Made by a program: the position numbers and the translations under genes. This document shows positions 1 through 9,100 of a DNA stretch of 44,340 nt, in pieces. The notes under the pieces were generated by a model, which saw only the letters and a program-made list of their open reading frames with translations, did not search any database and was not told the origin of the DNA. Origin of the DNA: CAZZIZ01 sp964654535 (GTDB taxonomy: Bacteria > Bacteroidota > Bacteroidia > Chitinophagales > UBA2359); NCBI GenBank assembly GCA_964654535.1, contig CAZZIZ010000005.1:1-44340 (forward strand), in the 5' to 3' direction. Numbering within the stretch: the stretch's first letter is position 1; every line of letters begins with the position of its first letter.

Positions 1-132
1 AGCTGAGCAAGAAGGAGACCGAAGCGAAGCGGAGTCCTGGATAGCCCGACCCTTTGCGCAGCCGAGCAATAGCTCTTTCCGCTTGCGGAAGATGAGTTTT
101 GCCTAGGCGTAGCAAGAGGGGGGACGCCCAAA
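1..132 (-). repeat. Intergenic hairpin element, copy A (cut by window edge)
   Basis: First of seven copies of a dispersed element. Read on the minus strand it starts with TTTGGGCGTCCCC at about 132-120, sixteen bases after the chrA stop codon, then an imperfect first hairpin whose tip is TTCCGC-AA-GCGGAA (positions 79-92), then the central motif GGGTCGGGCTATCC (about 52-39). Positions 1-52 are almost identical to the same part of copy G at about 44120-44170. The second hairpin and the TATCCCTCACGC end lie outside the window. Its position suggests it forms the 3' end of the chrA transcript, but that is inference. Confidence 0.8.
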
Positions 133-148
133 CACAATAAATCGGCAT

Positions 149-1336
149 TTAGCCAATCGGCACCAAGTAAAGTAAATATCCCAGCAGCGCTCCTCCAACG
201 ACGATGTACGCGGAATTGGTTTTTTTGAAAAAGAAAACTACGATCAAACTTATTACAGCGATGGCAATAGATTGCCAGATTACTGCATGCCCATTGGACA
301 AGGAAGCGCTAAGCAGGGTTTCCTGACCCATTTTGATGCATACACCAACGATAAGCGCTACCGCAGCTACATTAACTGCATCGAGCATGGCGCGAATCCA
401 TTTTGATTTGCGCATTTTTGGTATGAGCGGATTCAATATTAAAACGAATAAAAACGAGGGCAAGAAAATTCCTATTGTGGCGGCAATGGCACCACCAATG
501 CCATTGAGTTGCCAACCTATAAATGTTGAGGTTGACAACACGGGACCAGGGGTGATTTGTCCTACGGCCACGGCATCTAGCAAGGCCTGACTTGTCATCC
601 ATCCTCGTGCGACGAGTTCGGTTTCTAGAAAGGCGAATAATACATAACCACTTCCATACAGTATGGAACCAATTTTCAGAAAGCTCAGGAACACTTTCAG
701 TGTACCTACTTTAGCCGCACCGCTAGCGGCATACTGACCACTTGATAGTAACAAAAAGGGGGCGAAGGAATTTAACTTGTTGCGGTTTGCTTGAAGAGCA
801 TACATAATGAAGCCAATGAAAGCACAGCCAAACAGAACCAATACTTCATGAACACCAGCTAGGTTGGCAATGAGTGCAAGTACACCCAAAATAATTAAGG
901 TCGTAGTTTTGAAGGCCTTCTTCCCTAAGCGATACGCTGCAGACAAAATGATGGCTATGACCGCCGGCTTAATACCGTAAATAAACGGCTCTACTTCTGG
1001 TAATGTGCCGTACATCTGATACAACCAAGCTAAGAATCCGGTAATAACGACAGCAGGAAAAATGAAACAAGCACCCGCTACAAACAAGCCTGGCCAACCG
1101 CCGCGTTCGTGGCCACAATGCATAGTCATTTCGGTTGAGTTGGGTCCTGGGATAAGATTAGTGGCGCCCATTAGATCAAGGAAGTGCTCTTGGGTCATCC
1201 ACTTGCGCTTCTTAACGATCTCATCTTCCATCATAGCGATGTGTGCAGCGGGACCACCGAAGGCTATAACTCCGAGTTTAAAAAAAACAGATGCTATTTC
1301 ACCAAGACTACCTCGCTCTTGCTTTTCTACATTCAA
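149..1336 (-). CDS. chrA: Chromate transporter, CHR family, two-domain form
   Basis: A 395-residue inner-membrane protein with two tandem CHR domains, the long (duplicated) form of the chromate efflux family, which exports chromate from the cytoplasm. The first domain carries FGGPAAHIAMMEDE and the NLIPGPNSTE motif near residues 27-67. The second carries YGSGYVLFAFLE and GQITPGPVLS in the middle of the protein. Both have the P-G-P signature of the family. The rest is strongly hydrophobic with about ten to twelve membrane segments. The start is a TTG at 1336, since the nearest ATG (1332) is out of frame. It stands alone on the minus strand, with repeat copy A directly after its stop. Family assignment is secure; the real substrate could be another oxyanion. 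Confidence 0.93.
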   Translation of the reverse strand: MNVEKQERGSLGEIASVFFKLGVIAFGGPAAHIAMMEDEIVKKRKWMTQEHFLDLMGATNLIPGPNSTEMTMHCGHERGGWPGLFVAGACFIFPAVVITGFLAWLYQMYGTLPEVEPFIYGIKPAVIAIILSAAYRLGKKAFKTTTLIILGVLALIANLAGVHEVLVLFGCAFIGFIMYALQANRNKLNSFAPFLLLSSGQYAASGAAKVGTLKVFLSFLKIGSILYGSGYVLFAFLETELVARGWMTSQALLDAVAVGQITPGPVLSTSTFIGWQLNGIGGAIAATIGIFLPSFLFVLILNPLIPKMRKSKWIRAMLDAVNVAAVALIVGVCIKMGQETLLSASLSNGHAVIWQSIAIAVISLIVVFFFKKTNSAYIVVGGALLGYLLYLVPIG

Positions 1337-1482
1337 ATTCTACAGCGTTAATGACCGTGAAGATAATCACGATTTCCCTATTCTTTGTTAACCCAATGTT
1401 TACTCAGGAGATAATCTGGATTCTATATGGTCTGAAGAAATGAGCGCTTGACCCTTTGTTCGAGATGCGTTCTTAGAAATGG

Positions 1483-2682
1483 CTATATACCTGAAAAGGC
1501 CAAATGATTATTATTGCTCAGCCACAATATAAAGTCTACAAAATTGATGGTTCCATTTCCATCGCCATCTATGAAAAGATAGGTATTCAAGATGTTGTTG
1601 TTACTAAGCCACAGAATAAAATCGCCAAAGTTGACTGTGCCACTACCGTTGTAATCTCCGGCGCGCATAACAAAGGCCCCGTTGCTAGATACCGTTTGCT
1701 CTATTCCTCTTACTGCCGCCGTACTGGTCGTTAGATCTAGGCCAGTGTTTGGTAAACTCACGGGATTTGCGCTCATTACTGCGACGTGTCCTCGATGAAA
1801 CACAACCACAGAATAATCTCCGGCCAGCGCATTGTCAAAAACTAAGGGTCCAGAACCAGAGGAGTCAATGATACTACCAGCGGTATTTATTAAGCCTGCT
1901 TTGCGATCAATTACATTACTATCGTCGTTAGCATCGCGCAATTCCAACAATACCCAGTCCACAATGTCTGGAGCGAAACTGCTTACGCTTTCATTTCCTG
2001 TGTAATTAAAAGGCGCAACATTATAAGGCTGTTCAGTAGGTAATATACCAAGTTGGTTTAGAGCATTGCTTAGACCTGATCCATCGTAATAGCCTTCGAA
2101 AAATACGGTTGCGTTTAGGCTCGCCTGCTGCGCTGCACCTCCGAAACTTAAACTCGTGCTTAAGGGACATTCAGGTGCGCTATCAAACTCTTCCCCAAAA
2201 AAGTTAAGAATAGAAGAAATGCCATTAACAATTGGTGGATTTGGCGGGTTCGTGTTTACAGAAACTGTTAGCTCACTCGCGCAATCGCTGCAATCGAATT
2301 CAATCGTCAGAACTGGTATGGCCACGTTGGCAACCATATCCAAAACAACTGGGCCAATGAAAGAAAATATTTGGCAAGTCTCCGCGTCTGTTGCTCCCGT
2401 AGGTCCGTCTGGGAGAAAAGGCAAAGCACTTTCTGCAGTTGTATTTATAATGCTTGGACTTCCTACTCCATTCGACCAACACAAGGTGAAGGCACCAGTA
2501 GACCAGGTACTTTCTGGGATAGGAGAATTACTATAATCCTGATCGGGAATAATCTCAATTGTAACGGCTGAATCAGAGCTTGCTTCAATGCCATAACAAA
2601 TCGAGGCAGAGGCATTGAGACTAAATAAAAAACCTGCAATGAGGAGCATTAACCTAGATAGGTTCTTTGAAAATATAATCAT
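1483..2682 (-). CDS. Exported adhesin-like protein with dockerin-like tail
   Basis: A 399-residue secreted protein with a signal peptide ending near SASA-S at residues 24-28. Residues about 28-170 form an N-terminal domain also seen in the genes at 6189-11348 and 12355-13128 (shared cues: TGAFTLCW, GPVVLDM, a PPxPPI-NG step and NFFGEEF). Residues about 190-340 form the module with DWVLLELRD and HRGHVAVMSANPVSLP, shared with the C25 peptidase and two metalloproteases. The last 55 residues hold two EF-hand-like repeats (DYNGSGTVNFGDF and DGDGNGTINFVDF, each followed by WLSNNN), resembling dockerin calcium loops. No canonical T9SS sorting domain is visible, so the tail may itself be the export or attachment signal. 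No enzyme motif was recognised; adhesion or scaffolding is inference. Confidence 0.85.
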   Translation of the reverse strand: MIIFSKNLSRLMLLIAGFLFSLNASASICYGIEASSDSAVTIEIIPDQDYSNSPIPESTWSTGAFTLCWSNGVGSPSIINTTAESALPFLPDGPTGATDAETCQIFSFIGPVVLDMVANVAIPVLTIEFDCSDCASELTVSVNTNPPNPPIVNGISSILNFFGEEFDSAPECPLSTSLSFGGAAQQASLNATVFFEGYYDGSGLSNALNQLGILPTEQPYNVAPFNYTGNESVSSFAPDIVDWVLLELRDANDDSNVIDRKAGLINTAGSIIDSSGSGPLVFDNALAGDYSVVVFHRGHVAVMSANPVSLPNTGLDLTTSTAAVRGIEQTVSSNGAFVMRAGDYNGSGTVNFGDFILWLSNNNILNTYLFIDGDGNGTINFVDFILWLSNNNHLAFSGI

Positions 2683-2764
2683 GCAGGGCTTAAATTAATT
2701 AGAACAATCTTTGTAAAATGCCGCTTAGTTCCATCTCGCATACTTCTTCACATTATCTGTAGAA

Positions 2765-5700
2765 TCAAATTCCAGGATAAGCTAAGTGGTTGTTGTTATT
2801 CAACCAGAGGATGAAATCTGTAAAATTCACGGTACCGTTACCATCGACATCTACACTTAGGTAAGCGTTGAGGGTATTGTTGTTTTGCAACCAGCGTACA
2901 AAGTCTCCAAAATTTACGGTTCCCGAACCATCGAAGTCACCAGCACGCATTACGTAAGAGCCATTGACCAACTTTACTTGTTCTGTTCCTTTTACAGAAG
3001 TCGGCGACTGGGTAAAATCAGTTAAGCCGCTGCTCGGCAAACTTATAGGATTGGCAGACATAACAGAAACGTGCCCTCGGTGATGCAGTACGACAAAGTA
3101 ATTGCCGTCTGATGTATTAAATGATACTGATGGATTCCCATTGAGGTCAACAAGGGTTCCGTCATTTCTTATAAAGGCAGCTTTTGTGTCTATCACTACA
3201 GACTCATTACTTGCACTTCGTAATTCTAACAATACCCAATCAACCACTCCGCTTGGAAACACAGAAACAGTTTCCGTGCCCGGATAGTTGTAGGGAGCAG
3301 TATTATACGGCTGAGCAAATGGTAAAAGATTAAAATTGCTTAGCGCAGTATTCATTTGCCCGCCACTCATATAGCCTTCAAACATTGCTCTTCCTGAGAA
3401 GCTTACCGAAGTAATTGGCTCACAATCTTCTTGAATCAAATTGTTAGGATCCAATTCTACCGTGTAAGTGAATGGTCCTGACTGCCCATTACTTGGAACA
3501 GAAACCACGAAAGAATCGAAATAACCCGGTGCTGCTACGGTTTGTATCGGATGTACGGCTTGGAGCCCATTTGATGATGTCGACGTAACTTGGAATTGCA
3601 AAAGCTGTCCAATGACAGCCTTTCCCGTATTATAAACGCCTACTTGCACGTTACTTGAAACTGCTCCACTTGTGAGCGCCGTAACGCTTTCGACTTCGTA
3701 CGAAGGATAATCAAAGTTATACATCTGTACTGCCGGATCGCCTGCATAAGTGAACTCTAGACAGGTCGCTTTGATTCCATTATTGTTAGGTACATATACA
3801 TCCTCAATGGTCTTCTTAATCAAATCACCTGCTGATGCACCGTACTCGTTTAAAGTCAAATTAGCTAGGAACTGATTAGAGAAAATGTCAAGGAATGAAG
3901 GATAAGCCAAAGCCAGCGTAGCTAAAAAGCCTATACTTCCTCGGTTGTCAGCAAGAACATAATCTTCGGCTTGTGATTCTCCTCCCGGTCTGTGAATTTG
4001 TCCTACAAAGCAACTGTTACTTAAAATGAAAGGATATTTTCCTTCATTATTAAAATTGTTCGGCCATAAGGTTGTAGTACCATCATCGAAGTGTCCGTTG
4101 AATTCCCAATACTCACCAAACGAGTGGCCATTATAAATAATCATAGCCAAGCCATCATTTAATGATGCAGCGTACTCTGGTCTAATTGGCCCCGGTGCGT
4201 GATCTGCAATATCAGTAATGTCGTGTTCGACATTCCAACCTGTACTATTATTTTCTACAGCTTGTCTGTAATCAGCTGTAAACTGATAGAAATCATTTGT
4301 TTCATCCGTACCCCATCCTTTGGTAGCAAGGAAGACCTGCTTTAAGCGAAGTCTAGCATCTGGACTACAATCATTTTCTACGTCACTGAATACTTGCTCG
4401 TACTCAATCAACTTTTCTAAGTAGTATCTTATTTGCGTTCCGTTACTGACCGGTATTCTGCCAGTACCTAATTGCGGTCGATAGTCTAAAACACCATTTG
4501 TACTTAGTTTGGTGTCTGAAGGTTGATGTCCGTAAGTCGGAATCAAGCAGTTATCAAAGTTGGTTTGGTTACTTCTAAAATCCTGATAAGCCAATCCTTT
4601 CCCAACTAGAAACATCTCTTCTAGATTGGTAGGCCAAGCGTTTGGGCCATTCAAAATAAAATTGACGAAATTCTTAATCGACAATGGGTGTTTTTGTATT
4701 CCGTGCGCAAACTGATCGTACAGTTCCTCAATATCGGCCATAGCAACATTATAGGTGCTTACTGGCGAAGAATGCCCACTGTTTGTAGTAATGCCATGTT
4801 GTCTGTACTTACGATACTCCTCAACGTAATTAACTGATCCTGTTGTAAGTGAAGGATGATAAATCATTAGGTAATCACCCTGATTTGCTGGCAAGGAAAA
4901 GTTCGTAAAGTTTCGAGTGCTAATCGCACTGGCCCCTACTGAAACAACTTCATTACTTGCCGTTGAACTAATGAAGAATTCGTGCATTCCTGGATTAGAA
5001 GAATCATAAGGAATTTTCACCTTGTAAGTTCCTCCTTGGTCTGGACTTAAAACATATCTTTTGTTAGAAGTCTTATCCAATAAGACGGCAATAGAACTAC
5101 CATTAAAATCGCCAATTTCAAAATACTTATCAGCATTTACGTTTACGTTGAATGCAAATGACTTCCTATTTTCTAGGTTGAAAGTATGTGGATAGCGAAT
5201 AGCTCCAAAAGCAGCAGCAAAGTCACTTTCATAAGGAAAGGGACCTTCAATACCGTCGAGTGCCTTCATTGTAATGTCCGTCGCCAATGGCCCGAGCTGA
5301 CTTAGTGGAACATTAAAATTATATCGACGAATGTCATAGTCCACAAAATTGTCGTTTATTTCAGGCGTTGTACTAGTTGGATTTGGAAAATCGAATGACC
5401 GAACAAAGACCTGACAACGCTGATCGAAGTAGGCACCTACCGATCCGTCTGTACCAACAACTACTAGTTCTACTTCTGGTTCTGGAGCAGATCCTACGTA
5501 CTGTTCTTTGGTCGCAAGGCGAACGAACTTTGTTGCACTGCTGGTTACTCTCTGACCAGTGTAGCCCTCCCCTTTTTCAAAGTCTGCAAACCAAGCTTTT
5601 GCACCACCAATATCGGTTTTCGGTTCTCCACTATGGTTAATATTGAACTGAACTTGGCTAGACTCGTGCATAAAATAGTTTTCTGCAGGGGGTAAGTTTG

Positions 5701-6139
5701 ACAAAGCATTCGAGCCAGCTTGATATCTCAGATTGTTTCCACCAGGGTTCTTAGTAATAAAGTAAGCCGCTTCATCAGTAAACAGACTGGCCAAATCGTG
5801 AGGTTGATCGTTTGGGGTTTCGTATAACTGGGTATCGAAAGACCCATCGTTCTTTTTTGCAAAAAACTCAATAAAGTCAGCTCCACCGAAGGCGCCGTTG
5901 GTACTTACGTAGATAGGTATTTCCTGCCCGCCCGTAAAAACTTGCAGGTCTGCCCCAACTGGGTTTGTAATGCCCGCTCCAATTAGTGCATTGTAACTAA
6001 CACGGTGCAAAGCATCTTCATCGGTATAAAACTTGTAGTAGGTCTTCGAAAAATCTATCCATTCGTTTCCATATGATTGCGAAAGCACAGGTAAACAAAT
6101 GAAAAGAGAAATTATAAGCGTGGTAATCGATCTCTTCAT
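2765..6139 (-). CDS. Gingipain-family (C25) cysteine peptidase with adhesin/dockerin-like tail
   Basis: A 1124-residue exported protein with an N-terminal signal peptide (about 1-22). The catalytic region fits peptidase family C25: a YNGHSFGEYW motif places the likely catalytic His at residue 672, and LSNSCFVGQ puts the likely catalytic Cys at residue 710, the His-then-Cys order and short spacing seen in gingipains. The long N-terminal region resembles that of PorU-like C25 proteins, but the distinct C-terminus argues against PorU itself. Residues about 920-1070 are the shared DWVLLELRS module, followed by two EF-hand-like repeats (DFDGSGTVNFGDF, DVDGNGTVNFTDF) almost identical to those at the end of the 1483-2682 protein. 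It sits 49 bases after the giant repeat protein on the same strand, so the two may be co-transcribed. Confidence 0.88.
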   Translation of the reverse strand: MKRSITTLIISLFICLPVLSQSYGNEWIDFSKTYYKFYTDEDALHRVSYNALIGAGITNPVGADLQVFTGGQEIPIYVSTNGAFGGADFIEFFAKKNDGSFDTQLYETPNDQPHDLASLFTDEAAYFITKNPGGNNLRYQAGSNALSNLPPAENYFMHESSQVQFNINHSGEPKTDIGGAKAWFADFEKGEGYTGQRVTSSATKFVRLATKEQYVGSAPEPEVELVVVGTDGSVGAYFDQRCQVFVRSFDFPNPTSTTPEINDNFVDYDIRRYNFNVPLSQLGPLATDITMKALDGIEGPFPYESDFAAAFGAIRYPHTFNLENRKSFAFNVNVNADKYFEIGDFNGSSIAVLLDKTSNKRYVLSPDQGGTYKVKIPYDSSNPGMHEFFISSTASNEVVSVGASAISTRNFTNFSLPANQGDYLMIYHPSLTTGSVNYVEEYRKYRQHGITTNSGHSSPVSTYNVAMADIEELYDQFAHGIQKHPLSIKNFVNFILNGPNAWPTNLEEMFLVGKGLAYQDFRSNQTNFDNCLIPTYGHQPSDTKLSTNGVLDYRPQLGTGRIPVSNGTQIRYYLEKLIEYEQVFSDVENDCSPDARLRLKQVFLATKGWGTDETNDFYQFTADYRQAVENNSTGWNVEHDITDIADHAPGPIRPEYAASLNDGLAMIIYNGHSFGEYWEFNGHFDDGTTTLWPNNFNNEGKYPFILSNSCFVGQIHRPGGESQAEDYVLADNRGSIGFLATLALAYPSFLDIFSNQFLANLTLNEYGASAGDLIKKTIEDVYVPNNNGIKATCLEFTYAGDPAVQMYNFDYPSYEVESVTALTSGAVSSNVQVGVYNTGKAVIGQLLQFQVTSTSSNGLQAVHPIQTVAAPGYFDSFVVSVPSNGQSGPFTYTVELDPNNLIQEDCEPITSVSFSGRAMFEGYMSGGQMNTALSNFNLLPFAQPYNTAPYNYPGTETVSVFPSGVVDWVLLELRSASNESVVIDTKAAFIRNDGTLVDLNGNPSVSFNTSDGNYFVVLHHRGHVSVMSANPISLPSSGLTDFTQSPTSVKGTEQVKLVNGSYVMRAGDFDGSGTVNFGDFVRWLQNNNTLNAYLSVDVDGNGTVNFTDFILWLNNNNHLAYPGI

Positions 6140-6188
6140 AATTCAAGCAAAATTTTTATCTGTCTCAATTGGTCAATTCGAGGTTTTA

Positions 6189-9100
6189 TTAAGGTGAAGG
6201 GGTTCCAGCATTAGGCACAGGACAATCTGTACAGTTCGCAGGCGCTACGTACGTTGAAGGTACGGCTGCAGCTGTACATTGACCTGAAGCATCACTAACT
6301 AAAGCAGTAACAGTATGTGAAATAGCGTCCGCTGTCAAACCGCTGACGCTTACGGTAGCCGAAGTCAAACTTCCTAAGCTCAATCCTGTTATAGATTGTG
6401 TATTTGTTCCATCAATGCTGATATCAATTTGATCTCCAGAAGTCAACTGATAAGCTACTGTGACGTCGATGCTATAAGTCCCAGTTAATGGATCACAGTC
6501 TCCTACTGTAACGCAAGCTATTGATAACTCACAGAAGTCTGAAACGACAGGACAAAGATCATCGCAAGGAATGTCGATTAAGTCGATCGTTTCCGAGTAA
6601 GCGTTACATCCATCAGGTGATAATGCGGCAGCTGGAATTTCAACTACATATTGTATCTCACCAGCATCTGGCATCGGCATTCCATTTGCTGCACAACCAT
6701 CTACGGTTGGCTCCAAGACTATTGGACCAGTTACAGTAGGTGCACAAAGCACTGCAGAAAAATCCAATGAAGGACTAGATCCGCAATCACCGTCAAGTCC
6801 CACTACACCTACGAAATTACCAGGAGCAGGATAAACCGTTAAAGTGTGTGTAGGTCCTGTGAATGAAATCGTACAATCATCACTACAAGTAATAGTTGGC
6901 GTAAAAACTTGTGTTCTAGGCGTACAAGTAGCGGTGAGCACAAAAGCATCACTAGGACTCCAAGTAACTTCAGCAGTAGCAGGAAAATCTATTCCTAAAC
7001 TTGCAATGCTCGGGAAAGTTGGGCTTGCATTATCACAAGCGATTTCTGTAGTTGGTGCTGCGGTAGCAGCACTTGGACAGTCGCAAACGCCAAGGCAAGT
7101 AGCGGTCAACACGCCAGAAAAAGACTGCTCACAAACTGTTCCATCAAAGAATTCAAAGGAGTAATGCTCATCTATTGTTGAAGTTGTAGCGGGACACGAA
7201 GGCATCGGAGCAATCGTACCCATAAACGTTGAACATACAATCGAGTTATCATCAGCATTTACAATATCTACCACTCCAGCGTCGCAAGGGGCGCCCTGTA
7301 CTTCTATTGCCATAAGATTCGGATAGACATTAACGGCATGCGTAAAAATCGAAGTAGGCTCATCCGTACCATCGCCATCTGAATCGCAGACTACAACATA
7401 GTATAAAGTTTCACTTACTAAGTCACAGGTCAAATTATCAAATGCTTGTCCAGTATATGGAGTGGTTCCTGCCGCATCTAAGAAGTATCCACCGGTTCCA
7501 TTATCGTTTTGGATTACTGGAGCAAAAGGCGCAGCCGATGCACCAGAACAAAGTTCTTCCACGCAGTCTTCACTTAATACTACTGGACAAGGAACAACAA
7601 CACAATCACCGTGCGTAACATCATAAGCTTCTAGACCACAACCAAATTGGCTCGTTACAGTAGCTCCAGTAACATCTAGTGCACCTGCAGTTTGTCCAGA
7701 ATAATCAAGCGGTCCAGTGAAGGATAAAACATCACCTGGGCATGCTGCGGTTATAGTAATCGTACAACTCCCAGTATCGTCTGTTATAGTCGGTGCTTGA
7801 ACTTGAGGATACACATCCAAAGTGAACATCCCTGCAAATATTTCTGATTCGTTAACACCATCGCCGTCAAGATCACATCCAACAAAAGCGTATGCCACTT
7901 GCACTTCATTTGCACAATTATCTACTCCGGAGTGAATACCATCGATAACAGGAACCCCTGCAATCATATTCGGATCATCAGAATAAAAGACTCCGTTAAA
8001 AGTACCATCTGGATCAAGCGCTGGATTTAACGACTCAACCATTTGTTGCCAATCTGTAAACTCAGTAGACAAATTCCCATCACAAACCATCTCAGGCATA
8101 TCTATAGGCGTTACTGTAGGACAAGTTAGGTTCGAGCAAGCGCCGTGCGTAACGTCGTAAGTTGTTGCTGAACATCCAAACTCATTGGTGGCAGTTGCGC
8201 CAATTATATCTAGAGCTCCTGCCATTTGACCACTATAATCTAGCGGGCCAGCGAAGGAAAGTACATCGTTTGGACAAGTCGCCTGCACTGTAACCATACA
8301 GCTTACGGGATCATCAGTTAAAACCGGAGCTTGTGATGCTGGCAATAAAGTCGCGTCATAGGTTCCAACCAAAGTATAATTGTCGGTTGTACCATCGAGG
8401 TCAGAATCGCAACCTCCTAGAACAAAAACCATCACGGATTCAGTACTACAAAGGTCAGCACCAGAGTGCGTTTCGTTTGGAGCAATAAAGCTAGGATTAG
8501 GCATTGCAGGATCGTCAGAAATAACGAAACCTGAAAATGTTCCGTCCGGATCACTTAATGGTGTAGCTGCTAAAACAGCGGCAGACCAAGTTGCGAACTG
8601 ACTATCCGTTGCTGGATCGCAAACACTTACTGATAAATCTTCATTATCGAAAGTTGGGCACATAAAGTTGCAGATGTTCACCGTGACATTTACCACAGTG
8701 GTAGCATCTAGACAGTTACCATTCCCAAGAACAGTGTAAGTATATGCACCAGAAGCATCAACGGCCGGATCGAAAACAGTTCCACCGCTCGCTAAAGCCG
8801 GTGTAAAAGCTCCTCCTATATCCGATCCTGCAGGAATAATATCTTGTGAAGGATCGGTGGTGCAAAAAGTAAAGGTACCGCCAGTACCTGCATTTGGTTC
8901 TTGATTAACAGAAACTATAATAGTAGTAGATGCGTCGGTACAAGGTGCTGTACCAGTAACAGTATAAGTATACGTCCCTGCGGCATCCACAGCTGGATCA
9001 AACAAAGTTGTACCACTTGCTAAGGCCGGAGAAATGACTCCGCCAGCATCTCCATTTGCAGGAGCTATATCTGACGGGGCAAAGTTTGAACAGAATGTAA